64,000 nt of DNA. It comes from Coriobacteriia bacterium (GTDB lineage Bacteria > Actinomycetota > Coriobacteriia > Coriobacteriales > RUG033). Position 1 is the first letter of the stretch; each line of letters opens with the position of its first letter. Below, piece after piece: positions 18,463-31,938 of this stretch. Both the position numbers and the translations under genes were made by a program. Below the pieces are notes generated by a model that was not told where the DNA came from, searched no databases, and saw only the letters and a program-made list of their open reading frames with translations. The stretch is from contig JAATFL010000016.1 of assembly GCA_015655215.1 (NCBI GenBank), forward strand, positions 1-64,000, given 5' to 3'.

Positions 18463-18771
18463 CTACTGGCCAAACCGCTCAAGCAACTGCTCGCGCTGGC
18501 GCTTCCCCAGCCCACGGATGCGACGGCTCTCCGAGATCTCAAGCTCGACCATGATCTTGGCGGCTTTGGCCTTGCCATAGCCGGGGAGGCTCTCGAGGAG
18601 CGTCGTGACCTTCATGCGCTCGGCCACGGGGTTTTGAGAGGCGATGACCTCGGCGACGGTGACCTCGCCGCTCTTGATCTGGTCGCGCAGGATAGCACGC
18701 TCGTGACGCGCTGCGGCGGCCTTCTCAAGAGCCTTCTTGCGATCAGCATCAGAAAGATTTGGCAGTGCCAT
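18463..18771 (-). CDS. mihF: Actinobacterial integration host factor (mIHF)
   Basis: This 102-residue basic protein matches the mycobacterial/streptomycete IHF family: an N-terminal helix rich in Lys/Arg and the H2TH-like DNA-binding region containing LESLPGYGKAKAAKIMVELEI. It is an essential nucleoid protein that bends DNA, unrelated to proteobacterial IHF. Its place before gmk is conserved in actinobacteria and is one of the strongest taxonomic markers in this window. The ribosome-binding sequence AAAGGAGAGGTC precedes the ATG. Confidence 0.93.
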   Translation of the reverse strand: MALPNLSDADRKKALEKAAAARHERAILRDQIKSGEVTVAEVIASQNPVAERMKVTTLLESLPGYGKAKAAKIMVELEISESRRIRGLGKRQREQLLERFGQ

Positions 18772-18891
18772 GACCTCTCCTTTTCCATTCTCGAGGACGC
18801 TCCCCGAATCCTACTGGTCCATGCCAGCCTTTACCTGCGCCTATCCTACTCTTTCATAACGTCAGACGCGATGAAAACGGCAGGATTTTGA

Positions 18892-18913
18892 GGAAATTCG
18901 CTTAAAAATTTCC
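18892..18913. repeat. AT-rich inverted repeat between pyrE and mihF
   Basis: GGAAATT (18892-18898) and AATTTCC (18907-18913) form a perfect 7-bp inverted repeat around 8 nt in the 178-bp gap upstream of mihF and just past the end of the pyr operon. It could be an operator for mihF or part of the pyr terminator. No U-tract follows on the minus strand, so I cannot decide. Confidence 0.4.
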
Positions 18914-18949
18914 ACATCGTCCCCTGAATGGAGCACCGACGGCCGCTTC

Positions 18950-19564
18950 CTACTTCGTTGCGGTGAGGCGACGACTACCCGGGGAGGTGATGGGCTCGTC
19001 CCGCTTGCACAGGAGGCAGTCCTCAGGGTCCCACGAGGCGACATCGAGGGCGAGAAGCGGATAATACGGATAATCGAACGCACGTGAGCCACCACGCGAG
19101 ATCATCGAGGTGACGGCGACCACGGTGCCACCAGCCGCCTCGACAAGGTCGCAGACCTCCTTGACGGACCCACCGGTGGTGACCACGTCCTCCGAGACGA
19201 GAACGCGCTCGCCGGGATGGACCTCGAAGTTGCGGCGAAACACCATCTTACCGTCCACCCTCTCCGAGAAGAGATAACGGCAGCCAAGCGCATTGGCGAT
19301 GGCGAAGCCGTAGAGGATCCCCCCCACCGCCGGAGCGGCCACGAGGTCGATCGAGTCACGCACCTCGACAGGGAGTCGGCGCACCGCTTCGGCACCGAGA
19401 CGGTTGGTGAGTTGCGGCGACTCGTTGATGCGGGCGCACTGCACGTAGGTGTCGGAGTGACGCCCGCTCGTGAGCTTGAAATGCCCATGTCGCACCGCCT
19501 CGGTGTCCTGGAGGGCCTCCAGGACGTCCTCGTCGCTCATGGGCTCGTAATCGTTGTAATCCAT
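18950..19564 (-). CDS. pyrE: Orotate phosphoribosyltransferase
   Basis: This 204-residue enzyme converts orotate and PRPP to OMP. It shows the LTSGRHSDTYVQ opening and the PRPP-binding VLVSEDVVTTGGSV motif. A cysteine pair near the C terminus (CLLCK) is seen in some Gram-positive PyrE proteins. It is the last gene of the pyrimidine operon; its ATG overlaps the pyrF stop as TGATG. Confidence 0.95.
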   Translation of the reverse strand: MDYNDYEPMSDEDVLEALQDTEAVRHGHFKLTSGRHSDTYVQCARINESPQLTNRLGAEAVRRLPVEVRDSIDLVAAPAVGGILYGFAIANALGCRYLFSERVDGKMVFRRNFEVHPGERVLVSEDVVTTGGSVKEVCDLVEAAGGTVVAVTSMISRGGSRAFDYPYYPLLALDVASWDPEDCLLCKRDEPITSPGSRRLTATK

Positions 19565-20298
19565 CAGTGGACCTCCATGATCTCGTGGACGATAGCCTCA
19601 AAGGCTGCTGTGGGGTCGCCGGATCGCGTGATGGGACGGCCGATGACCACGTGGGAGGCACCGGCTCGCAGCGCGGTCGCCGGGGTCGCCATGCGCGCCT
19701 GGTCATCGCCGGCACTCCCCGTCGGCCGCACGCCGGGGGTGACGACGAGGCGGTCCCGACCCAGGGCACCCCGCATCGCCGCGGCCTCGCGCGGAGAGCA
19801 GACGATGCCGTCGAGTCCGGATGCGATGGCCTGCTCGGCGAGGGCTGTGGCTTGCTCGGGAAGGGCACGTGTCACGCCCATCGTGGCGAGGGCGGCCGCG
19901 TCGATGCTGGTGAGCACGGTGACGGCGATGAGCCGGGGACGCTCGGCGTCAGGGATGATGGCGGCGGCGCACGCCTCGTCGACCCCTGCGCGAGCCGCGT
20001 CCATCATGGCCTTCCCACCAAGGGCGTGGACGGTCATCATGCTTGCACCGCCCGTGGCGAGCGCGGCTGCCGCACCGTGCACCTGATGCGGGATATCGTG
20101 CAACTTGAGGTCCACGAACACCTTGAAGCCCGCGTCGGCGAACTCCCTCACGATGCTCGGACCGGCTTGGTAGAAGAGCGTCATGCCCACCTTGAGCCAG
20201 GTCGCATGCCCGGAGAGCTGGTCGGCGAGCGCACGGGCGCGGGCCGCGTCGCAGTCGAGCGCGACGATCACGCGAGATGCCGCGTCGGACCTCAGCAC
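19564..20298 (-). CDS. pyrF: Orotidine 5'-phosphate decarboxylase
   Basis: This 244-residue TIM-barrel enzyme (class I) has the catalytic DLKLHDIP motif near residue 63 and the C-terminal VTPGVRPTGSAGDDQAR phosphate-binding region. It produces UMP. The start is a GTG that overlaps the last codons of pyrD by 7 bp. Confidence 0.95.
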   Translation of the reverse strand: MLRSDAASRVIVALDCDAARARALADQLSGHATWLKVGMTLFYQAGPSIVREFADAGFKVFVDLKLHDIPHQVHGAAAALATGGASMMTVHALGGKAMMDAARAGVDEACAAAIIPDAERPRLIAVTVLTSIDAAALATMGVTRALPEQATALAEQAIASGLDGIVCSPREAAAMRGALGRDRLVVTPGVRPTGSAGDDQARMATPATALRAGASHVVIGRPITRSGDPTAAFEAIVHEIMEVH

Positions 20299-21245
20299 TG
20301 CACGCCCCCTATCAACTCGTTCACGTCACGCACGCCCTCGTCGGCGCAGAAGGCGGCGATGCCGGAGATGACGTCGATGGTGGCACGTGGGTTCATGAAG
20401 TTGGCCGTACCCACCGAGACGGCCGTGGCGCCGGCGAGGAGGAACTCGACGGCGTCCTCACCCGTCACGATGCCCCCCATCCCGAGGAGGGGGATGCCCA
20501 CCGCCTTGGAGACCTGCCACACCATGCGCAGCGCGATGGGCTTTATCGCCGGACCCGAGAGGCCGGCGACGGGACGCGAGAGCCTCGATCGGCGACGGTG
20601 GGCGTCGATCGCCATTCCCTGCACCGTGTTGATGAGCGAGACGGCATCGGCGCCCGCGGCCTCGACGGCACGGGCGATGTCGGCCACGTTCGTCACGTTG
20701 GGGGTGAGCTTGACGATGAGCGGTCGCGAGGTGAGCGCGCGACAGGCACGGGTGACCGCCGCCGCGCAGGCGGGGTCGGTTCCCATGGCCATGCCGCCGG
20801 CGTCGACGTTGGGACACGAGATGTTCACCTCGTAGGCATCGACGCGAGTCTCGCGTTCCAGACGCTCGATGACCGTCGTGTACTCCGAGAGGGCGTGCCC
20901 CACCACGTTCACGATGAGCGGCACCCCATAGCTCGCAAGCCAGGGGAGCTTGTGGGTGCAGAAATACTCCATGCCCGGGTTCTGCAAGCCGATGCAGTTG
21001 AGCATGCCGGAGGGCGTCTCGCATATGCGTGGTGCCGCATTGCCCGTCCATGGTGCCGGGGACACCCCCTTCGCGGTGAGCGCGCCGAGCGCATCGAGGT
21101 CGATGAAGTCGCCGTATTCCTCGCCGCACCCGAAGGTGCCCGACGCGTCGGTCACGGGGTTTCGCATCTTGAGACCCCCGAGGTCGACGGCCAGTTCGAC
21201 GCCCGCGGGTATCACGGGGACCGCGCGCCTCACGTCAGAGCTCAT
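20292..21245 (-). CDS. pyrD: Dihydroorotate dehydrogenase B, catalytic subunit
   Basis: The 317 residues from the ATG at 21245 match the class 1B FMN subunit. They include the GLQNPGMEYF segment, the catalytic cysteine in VNISCPNVDAGG and the C-terminal GMGGIVTGEDAVEFLLAGA phosphate-binding loop. It oxidises dihydroorotate and passes electrons through PyrK to NAD. It overlaps pyrK by 11 bp, as expected for a heterotetramer. Confidence 0.95.
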   Translation of the reverse strand: MSSDVRRAVPVIPAGVELAVDLGGLKMRNPVTDASGTFGCGEEYGDFIDLDALGALTAKGVSPAPWTGNAAPRICETPSGMLNCIGLQNPGMEYFCTHKLPWLASYGVPLIVNVVGHALSEYTTVIERLERETRVDAYEVNISCPNVDAGGMAMGTDPACAAAVTRACRALTSRPLIVKLTPNVTNVADIARAVEAAGADAVSLINTVQGMAIDAHRRRSRLSRPVAGLSGPAIKPIALRMVWQVSKAVGIPLLGMGGIVTGEDAVEFLLAGATAVSVGTANFMNPRATIDVISGIAAFCADEGVRDVNELIGGVQC

Positions 21246-22133
21246 CCCAGACCACCTCCTCCACCGAGAAGACCGGCCCCTCGACGCAGGAACGCACCAG
21301 GCCCCGGGTCGTGGGGACCACGCACGAGAGGCACGCCCCCACGCCGCAGGCCATGAGCCGCTCCGTGGAGACCTCCGCGTAGATGCCGGTCCCCTGGACG
21401 AGGTGCGCCGCGGCGACCTCCATGGGGGCGGGCCCGCAGATGGCGCAGTAGTCGTAGGGGTCCTCCGGCACGTGGGTGGCGAGCCTCTCGGAGACCAGAT
21501 GGGTGATGAGACCGTGATATCCCTCGCTGCCGTCGTCGGTCGCGATGGAAAGATCGGGACACACGGTCTCCAGACGCTCGCGGGCGGCGATGCGCGATGT
21601 GGTGCGCGCACCCACCACCACATCGACCCGGCACCCGGTGGCGGCGAGGTTCTCGGCAAGGGTCGCCAAGGGTGCCACGCCCAGACCACCGGCGACGAGA
21701 ATCGCACGGCGCGGTTCGAAGATGGTGGCGGCCGGGGCGCGACGATCGAGCCAACCCCGCCCGATGGGGCCGATGAGGTCGCACGCCTCACCCCGACGCA
21801 TCTGCGACATGAGGCGTGTCGAGGCGCCGAGCACCTGGTAGAGCAGGGAGATGGTCCCCTCGGACGGGGTGGCGGCGAAGAACGAGAGCGGCACGCGCAG
21901 GACGCTGTCGCGCTCCTGCGAGAGACGTACGTGCGCGAACTGGCCCGGACGCGCCGTCGCCGCGGTGCGCGGGGCGGAGAGCCGCATGAGCCAGACATCG
22001 TCGGCGACGGGCTCGTTCGAGAGCACGTTCGCGTCCTCGAGGGCCGGTGGTACCCGGTCGGTCCCATCCCCGCGGGGATGGGAACCGTGCAAAGGCTCGC
22101 AGACGTACGGGTCGTCGCTCGGATTCTCGTCCA

Positions 22134-22134
<1 letters not shown>
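21235..22134 (-). CDS. pyrK: Dihydroorotate dehydrogenase B, electron-transfer subunit
   Basis: The ATG at 22134 forms a TGATG junction with carB and gives 299 residues. It has a ferredoxin-reductase FAD domain (PGQFAHVR, RVPLSFF), an NAD domain (GGLGVAPLATL) and a C-terminal [2Fe-2S] motif with C263, C268, C271 and C283. It accepts electrons from PyrD and reduces NAD. An N-terminal extension of about 30 residues is longer than in Bacillus PyrK. Confidence 0.94.
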
Positions 22135-25385
<3,251 letters not shown>

Positions 25386-26735
25386 CTATGCCACCCCCTC
25401 TCCGTGAGTGCCCGGGCCACCAGGGCCTGTGGTTGGGCGGATGTCGGGAACCCCGCCCTCGGCCCCTGGCATGCCGAGCCGATGTGCCGTCATGTCGATG
25501 TCGAGAAAATCGTCGCGCCCGTCCATCAAGCGCGTGAACGCCTCGAACAGGTACGCCGCATCGTGTGGTCCGGGGCTGGCCTCGGGATGGTACTGGACCG
25601 AGAAGGCCGGCACGTCGAGAAAGGCCATGCCCTCGGGCGTGCCGTCGTTCAGGTTGACGTGCGTGAGCTGGATGCGCCCGAAGCGGGCGTTGCGCACGAC
25701 GGGGGTGACGTGGAGGGTCGACCATTCCCTCAGGTCATCGAAGTGCGCGTCGATGCCGCCGCTCTCCTCGGGGACCAGGTCGCCCAAGCTCGGGAACACG
25801 AGCCCGAACCCGTGGTTCTGGGCCGTGATCTCCACCACGCCCGTGCGCAGGTTCATCACCGGTTGGTTGCCACCGTGATGCCCGAAGGGCAGCTTCTCGA
25901 TACGGGCTCCCGCGGCGATGCTCATCATCTGATGCCCTAGGCAGATGCCGAAGAGGGGCACCTTGCCGAGAAGGGCAGCCACGCGGTCGCTCGTCTCGGA
26001 CACCGATCCGGGGTCACCGGGGCCGTTGGAGAAGAACACGCCGTCGATGCCCCCGTCGGTGGCACGCGCCGCCAGCACCTCGCTTGCCGGATGGTCCCAG
26101 GGCACGCGCGTGACCGCGCAGCCGGCCCGCTGCAGGCCGGTGATGATGGAGCGCTTGGCGCCGCAGTCATATGCGATGACGCGATAGCGCGCGGCGACGG
26201 GGTCTCCCTTCGCGTCGAGGGCGGGAAAGCCGACGATGTCCGGGTGCGACACGTCGCGTACGAGATTGACCCCCACGATGCTCTGCGAGGCCCGCACCTT
26301 CGCCAACAGCGACGGCTCGTCGCCATCGACGGTCGACAGGATCGCCCTCATCGCACCGTGGTCGCGCAGATGGCGGGTGAGCGCGCGCGTATCGATCCCC
26401 TCGATGGCCACGATGCCCCGCTCGAAGAGCAGATGGGGCAGACTTTCCTCGGCACGCCAGTTCGAGGGCGTCCAGCACATGTCACGCACCACGAGACCCC
26501 GCAGGTGCAGTTCGTCGTTTTGCAGGTCCGCGGCGTTGACACCGTAATTGCCGATGTGCGGGTAGGTCATCGCAACGATCTGACCAGCGTATGAGGGGTC
26601 GGAGATGATCTCCTCGTAGCCGGTCATGGACGTGTTGAAGCATATCTCTCCGCAGGTCTCTCCCAAGGCTCCGCAGGCGGTGCCGTGAAACACGGTGCCG
26701 TCCTCGAGGAGCAGTGTCGCCGGAGTCGAAGCCAT
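25386..26735 (-). CDS. carA: Carbamoyl-phosphate synthase small subunit (glutaminase)
   Basis: The ATG at 26735 (a TGATG junction with pyrC) gives 449 residues against about 360-380 in most species. The N-terminal CPSase domain is followed by a class I glutamine amidotransferase domain with the nucleophile in FGICLGHQ and the His/Glu pair in VQYHPEAS. The extra length comes from an insertion after QNHGF (about 35 residues, acidic) and a Gly/Pro-rich C-terminal tail of about 45 residues. It supplies ammonia to CarB. Confidence 0.95.
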   Translation of the reverse strand: MASTPATLLLEDGTVFHGTACGALGETCGEICFNTSMTGYEEIISDPSYAGQIVAMTYPHIGNYGVNAADLQNDELHLRGLVVRDMCWTPSNWRAEESLPHLLFERGIVAIEGIDTRALTRHLRDHGAMRAILSTVDGDEPSLLAKVRASQSIVGVNLVRDVSHPDIVGFPALDAKGDPVAARYRVIAYDCGAKRSIITGLQRAGCAVTRVPWDHPASEVLAARATDGGIDGVFFSNGPGDPGSVSETSDRVAALLGKVPLFGICLGHQMMSIAAGARIEKLPFGHHGGNQPVMNLRTGVVEITAQNHGFGLVFPSLGDLVPEESGGIDAHFDDLREWSTLHVTPVVRNARFGRIQLTHVNLNDGTPEGMAFLDVPAFSVQYHPEASPGPHDAAYLFEAFTRLMDGRDDFLDIDMTAHRLGMPGAEGGVPDIRPTTGPGGPGTHGEGVA

Positions 26736-28039
26736 CACTGGTCGACCACCTCGCCATCGAGAAGGGCGGCATACCCTTCGATGAAGACGGCGGTGGCGCA
26801 GCCGATGAGCTCTTGACCCAGAAACGCGCTGTTGTCGGCCGCGGACTCGAACCAATCCGCCGTCACGCTCACGTGCCTATCGGGATCGATGACCGTGAGA
26901 TCGGCCATGGAGCCGGGCTGCAGGGAGACCGGGTCGATGCCCAGTATCTGGCGCGGGAGGATGGACATGACCTCGACGAGCCTTTCCCAGGAGAGCTTCC
27001 CCGTGCTGACGAGACCGGTGAGCACGAGGGGCAGTGCCGTCTCCAGGCCCGTGGTGCCGAAGGGAGCCAACTCGAACTCCCTGGCCTTCTCGTGCTTCGC
27101 GTGGGGGGCATGGTCGGTGGCGATGGCGTCGATGGTGCCATCGGCGAGCGCATCTGCGAGGGCGATGCAATCGGTCTTGGTGCGCAGCGGCGGGTTCATC
27201 TTGAAGTTGGTGTCGTACGACGAGGTCACGTCGTCCTCGCACAGGAAGAGATGGTGCGGGGTGACCTCGCACGTGACGGGCAGGCCCTCCTTCTTGGCGG
27301 CGCGCACCAGCTCGACGCCACGAGCGGTGGTGATGTGCTGCACGTGCAGGGCGCAGCCGGTGAGTCGGCACAGCGCGATATCGCGGGCTATCATGACCTC
27401 CTCGCCCTCCGCGGGCCAGGCCACCAGGCCCAGCTTCGTGGAGACGGGACCCTCGTTCACGATGCCGCAACCCACCAGGCCGTCGTCCTGCTCGTGAGCC
27501 ATGACCACCTTGCCAAACATCTTGGCGTAATCCATCACGCGCCGCATCATGCCGGCGTCCTGGATGCCCTTGCCGTCGTCCGAGAAGGCCACCGCACCGG
27601 CGGCGACCATGTCACCCATCTCGGCGAGCTCGGTGCCCATGAGCCTCTTGGTGCAGGCACCAACGGGATACACGTGGCAGAAGGCGGACTCGTCGGCCTT
27701 CTCGATCAGGCCGCGCACCTTGGTCCCATCCTCGATGGCCGGGTTGGTGTTGGCCATCGGGGCGACACCGGTGAAACCACCGTGCACCGCGGCACGCGTG
27801 CCGCTCTCGATGGTCTCCTTGTACTCATAGCCAGGCTCGCGCAGATGCACGTGCATGTCGACGAGCCCCGGAACGACCACCTTGCCGGTGAGGTCGTGCA
27901 CCTCGCCCGCGTCGACGTCCAGGTCGGGACCAATCTCGATGACCTCGCCGTGCCTGACGTGGATGTCGACGATCGCGTCGAGACCCGTCTCGCCTGCCGC
28001 CGGGTCGATGGCGCGTACGTTCTTAAGCAACAGTGACAT
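26735..28039 (-). CDS. pyrC: Dihydroorotase
   Basis: The 434 residues from the ATG at 28039 form a class I dihydroorotase. They have the HxH metal motif in DMHVHLREPG, metal-ligand histidines in VTPHHL and the aspartate in ATDHAPH. It cyclises carbamoyl aspartate to dihydroorotate. It overlaps pyrB by 17 bp. Confidence 0.95.
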   Translation of the reverse strand: MSLLLKNVRAIDPAAGETGLDAIVDIHVRHGEVIEIGPDLDVDAGEVHDLTGKVVVPGLVDMHVHLREPGYEYKETIESGTRAAVHGGFTGVAPMANTNPAIEDGTKVRGLIEKADESAFCHVYPVGACTKRLMGTELAEMGDMVAAGAVAFSDDGKGIQDAGMMRRVMDYAKMFGKVVMAHEQDDGLVGCGIVNEGPVSTKLGLVAWPAEGEEVMIARDIALCRLTGCALHVQHITTARGVELVRAAKKEGLPVTCEVTPHHLFLCEDDVTSSYDTNFKMNPPLRTKTDCIALADALADGTIDAIATDHAPHAKHEKAREFELAPFGTTGLETALPLVLTGLVSTGKLSWERLVEVMSILPRQILGIDPVSLQPGSMADLTVIDPDRHVSVTADWFESAADNSAFLGQELIGCATAVFIEGYAALLDGEVVDQ

Positions 28040-28973
28040 TCTCGTCTCCTCCCAGAAGCAGGTACAGGACCGCCATGCGAACGCAGACACCGGAGTTGAC
28101 CTGGTCGAGGATGAGGTTGCGCGGCGAGTCGACCGCATCGGAGGTGAGCTCGACGCCCCGGTTCACGGGGCCGGGGTGCATGAGGAACGCCTCGGGCCTC
28201 ATCATCGCCATGCGCTCCTTGCCGATGCCGTAGAGCGCCGCGTACTCGCGTAGGCTGGGCAGCGGGGCACCGTCCAAACGCTCCATCTGGATGCGCAGCA
28301 TGTAGACGATGTCGAACGTGGGAAGCACCGGGTCGAGGTCGTAGACGTGGGAGACCCCCCAGACGGACGGGTCGGCGGGCATGAGCGTGGGGGGTGCGAC
28401 GACGGTCACGGTGGCGCCAAGGCGTACGAGGAGCGGGGCGAGCGATCCCACGACACGGGAGTGCCCGACGTCGCCGACGATACCCACGTTGAGGCCCTTG
28501 AACCCCTCGAGACCGTCGAAGTGCAGGTTCTCGCGCATCGAGAAGACGTCGAGCAGGGCCTGCGTGGGATGACGGTGCTTGCCATCCCCGCCGTTGATGA
28601 TGTGCGCGTCCATGTTGTTGGCCAGTATCAAGGGGCTGCCAGCCTGCTTGCAGCGTACGACGACGGCATCGCAGCGCATGGCATCGAGCGTCTTGGCGGT
28701 GTCGACGAGCGACTCGCCCTTCACCGTCGAGCTCGATGAGCCGGAGAGGCCCTGGACGTCGGCGGAAAGACGCTTGCCGGCGATCTCGAAACTCGACTTC
28801 GTGCGCGTGGAAGGCTCGAGGAAAAGCGTGACCACCGTGCGTCCGCGCAACGTGGGGAGCTTCTTGATGGTGCGGGTGTTGACCTCCTTGAACGAGCGCG
28901 CGGTGTCCAGGATGAGCTGCACATCCTCCAGCGTGAGGTCCTCGGTGTCGATCAGGTGCTTGGTCGAGAGCAT
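28023..28973 (-). CDS. pyrB: Aspartate carbamoyltransferase, catalytic subunit
   Basis: This 316-residue enzyme has the carbamoyl-phosphate site FLEPSTRTKSSFE near residue 51 and the HPTQALLD motif. It condenses carbamoyl phosphate with aspartate. No pyrI is present, so it is probably an unregulated catalytic trimer, as in Gram-positives. Its ATG immediately follows the pyrR stop. Confidence 0.96.
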   Translation of the reverse strand: MLSTKHLIDTEDLTLEDVQLILDTARSFKEVNTRTIKKLPTLRGRTVVTLFLEPSTRTKSSFEIAGKRLSADVQGLSGSSSSTVKGESLVDTAKTLDAMRCDAVVVRCKQAGSPLILANNMDAHIINGGDGKHRHPTQALLDVFSMRENLHFDGLEGFKGLNVGIVGDVGHSRVVGSLAPLLVRLGATVTVVAPPTLMPADPSVWGVSHVYDLDPVLPTFDIVYMLRIQMERLDGAPLPSLREYAALYGIGKERMAMMRPEAFLMHPGPVNRGVELTSDAVDSPRNLILDQVNSGVCVRMAVLYLLLGGDENVTVA

Positions 28974-29800
<827 letters not shown>

Positions 29801-29809
29801 GTCGTGATG

Positions 29810-29838
29810 ATGATAGCGGGGGACCGTTCGAATGACAA
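29810..29838 (-). promoter_or_regulatory. Promoter of the pyr operon
   Basis: On the minus strand TTGTCA (29833-29838) and TATCAT (29810-29815) are separated by exactly 17 bp, each with one mismatch to the sigma-70/SigA consensus. Transcription would start near 29803, just ahead of the PyrR-binding hairpin. Confidence 0.8.
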
Positions 29839-30027
29839 CCCCTCCCATCTGGAGAGGGGAAGGGAACCCTTGGACGGCATGTCTGCGGCTCACCGACGAC
29901 GTGCCGTCGACATCCCCATGGCATCGTATCCCGATGTCCTCCTCGCATCACCCATCGGGTTCGCATCGCGAGGTCGCCCGGCCGATGGGGCAGGCTGCGC
30001 CACCTGGATGAGATCCGCCGAGCGCCA

Positions 30028-30059
30028 GACCGGGGCATCGACTTCGCGATGCCCCGGTC
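30028..30059. terminator. Perfect 13-bp hairpin downstream of the radical SAM gene
   Basis: GACCGGGGCATCG (30028-30040) and CGATGCCCCGGTC (30047-30059) pair perfectly around a 6-nt loop, 85 bp past the radical SAM stop. No U-tract follows on either strand, so termination is plausible but not proven. The rest of the 29839-30144 gap shows no convincing gene. Confidence 0.45.
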
Positions 30060-30144
30060 ACGAACAACTTCCCTGTGCGCGAATGGGTGGCGGGCGTGCC
30101 GCGTGCCCACGTCTCGAGGTGCCCCCCGCGCATCGTACGAGACG

Positions 30145-31647
30145 CTACTTACCGGCTCGTGCCACGACCTTCCTCTCGAACTCGCCATGGTCGACCGAGA
30201 CGCCCGTGGCGGTCTCGGGGACCTCGGTGTTGTAGTCGGCACGCACCTGGAGCTGGTTCTCATGCAGGATGGTGTCCTTGAAGCCGGAGCCCTTGTGCAG
30301 GTCCCTTCCGTTCTCGGTGGCCCAGAGGCGATCGGCCGTCTTCTTCCAGGCTTCGGCCGTGGGAGCACATTTGGCGCACAGCTCCTCGGCGGACTCGGCA
30401 CCGGAGAGGTCCGTCGACTTCGCGTCGGTCTTGGCGACCATCTCGGCCAGCTTGCCCGCGTTGTCGAGCATGGGACATGGGCGGAGCAAGTTGCCCGAGA
30501 AGGGCTGGTTCTCGTGGTACTGCATGAAGAGCGGCGAAGTGTAGGCCTCGATCAGGGTCTTCTCGCGAATGTTCGAGTCGCTGTAGTGGGCGAAGACACA
30601 GGGCTCGATGTCGCCGTTCGCGTTGATGTGCAGGTAGTAGCGACCACCGGCCACGCACCCGTACACGAACTCCCCGTCGTTCCAGAAGTCCATCGTGAAC
30701 AGGGGCTTCGTCTTGCGCAGCGCGCGGATCTGGTGGAACATGAACTCGCGCTGCTCTGGCGTGTTCATCAGCTCGACCGGTGCGTCCTTGCCGATGGGCA
30801 TGTAGGTGAAGAACCACGCGAAGTAGGATCCCATCTCGACGAGCTTGTCGAAGAACTTCTCGGAGCACACGGCATCGACGTTGACGCTCGTGGTGCAGCA
30901 GCTCACGCCAAACGGGAGCCGGTGCTCGCGCAGGATGTCCATGGCATCCATGATGCGCTGATACGTGCCTTGGCCTCGGCGAGAATCGGTGGTCTCCTCG
31001 CTGCCCTCCACGGAGATGGCCGGCACGAAGTTCTTCACGCGCAGCATCTCATCGGCGAAGGCATCGTCGATCAGGGTCGCATTGGTGAAGGACAGGAAGA
31101 TGCAGTCCTTGTGGGCCTCGCACAGACGGATGATGTCCTTCTTGCGCACCAGCGGCTCACCGCCGGTGTAGATGTACATGTACGTGCCCATCTCAGTGCC
31201 CTGGTTGATGATGTCGTCGATCTCCTCGTAGCTGAGATTGAGGTTATGACCGTAATCGGCGGCCCAGCAACCCGTGCAGTGGAGGTTGCAGGCGGATGTG
31301 GGGTCGAGCAGGATGGCCCATGGTATGTTGCAGTCGTACTTCGCGCGAAACTCCTTCTGCTTCTTGGTCCCGACCATCGCTGAGTTGAGGAAGAAGTTCA
31401 TGAAGAACGCCTCGATGACGCCGGAGTCGACCTGGGTCAGAAGCTTCATGATGAGCTGGTACCAGTTGTTGTCCTTGTCGGAGAGGATGCTGCGGAACAG
31501 GGTGCGCTGCGCCTCCCACTTGTTCTCTCCGTCGAACCGGTCCACCCAATCGAGCAGAGTGAGCAGATTGTGCTCGGGATCCCTCAGCGCATAGCGCATT
31601 GCCTGCCGTGCACCGAATTCCGTCAGCGATTCCTTGATTCCAGCCAT
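30145..31647 (-). CDS. Radical SAM protein with SPASM-like C terminus, function unknown
   Basis: This is a 500-residue protein. An N-terminal helical region (1-105) precedes a radical SAM core with C120, C124 and C127 (SACNLHCTGC), followed by YTGGEPL and a NAT/SVEG segment. The C-terminal part has further cysteines (GCVAGG, EPC, RPCP, CAKC) that could hold auxiliary clusters as in SPASM/Twitch proteins. It is divergent from a TetR regulator, so it is probably that regulator's target. No small precursor-peptide gene is seen next to it. The substrate is unknown; I do not assign one. The ribosome-binding sequence AGGAGGAAACG is strong. Confidence 0.85.
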   Translation of the reverse strand: MAGIKESLTEFGARQAMRYALRDPEHNLLTLLDWVDRFDGENKWEAQRTLFRSILSDKDNNWYQLIMKLLTQVDSGVIEAFFMNFFLNSAMVGTKKQKEFRAKYDCNIPWAILLDPTSACNLHCTGCWAADYGHNLNLSYEEIDDIINQGTEMGTYMYIYTGGEPLVRKKDIIRLCEAHKDCIFLSFTNATLIDDAFADEMLRVKNFVPAISVEGSEETTDSRRGQGTYQRIMDAMDILREHRLPFGVSCCTTSVNVDAVCSEKFFDKLVEMGSYFAWFFTYMPIGKDAPVELMNTPEQREFMFHQIRALRKTKPLFTMDFWNDGEFVYGCVAGGRYYLHINANGDIEPCVFAHYSDSNIREKTLIEAYTSPLFMQYHENQPFSGNLLRPCPMLDNAGKLAEMVAKTDAKSTDLSGAESAEELCAKCAPTAEAWKKTADRLWATENGRDLHKGSGFKDTILHENQLQVRADYNTEVPETATGVSVDHGEFERKVVARAGK

Positions 31648-31782
31648 CGTTTCCTCCTGTCATCGACCCTCACGTCATCCAGAGTCCCCTGCGTGACACG
31701 AACACACCCGTGAATCCGCTGGATTCGAAGTGCCTGCATTCACTCAACAACGTGTTGACTAGCATAAGGAAGACTCTAATGA

Positions 31783-31819
31783 ACCGGTTTGAAAAATGCA
31801 AGCGTCAATTAGCAGACGC
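31783..31819. promoter_or_regulatory. Candidate operator region between the radical SAM gene and tetR
   Basis: Within the 291-bp divergent gap there is a perfect AACCGGTT palindrome at about 31783-31790. A GCGTC (31802-31806) / GACGC (31815-31819) inverted repeat spaced by 8 nt lies close by. A TTGACT hexamer at 31755-31760 with a TAAT-containing element about 16 bp on may be the tetR promoter. TetR proteins usually bind such palindromes near their own promoter; the assignment is inference. Confidence 0.4.
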
Positions 31820-31938
31820 AACTTGCTTGCCAAGAGATGTTTATCCGTTGTTTCTTCTCCACCGACCCCCTCGCAACTGTCATAATCGATCGCAATGGCT
31901 TTACGGGCCTTGCAGAGGAGAAGGGGCAGACGGCTACC

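Noticed and set aside
20292-22067. A 591-codon frame that might be a PyrK-PyrD fusion
   Set aside because: pyrK is read in a different frame with its own stop at 21235. The upstream part of this frame has no PyrK-like sequence, so pyrD begins at 21245.
30145-31938. Ribosomally made peptide (RiPP) cluster around the radical SAM gene
   Set aside because: No small ORF with a leader/core pattern or a protease or exporter gene is adjacent; the neighbours are a regulator and pyr and znu genes.
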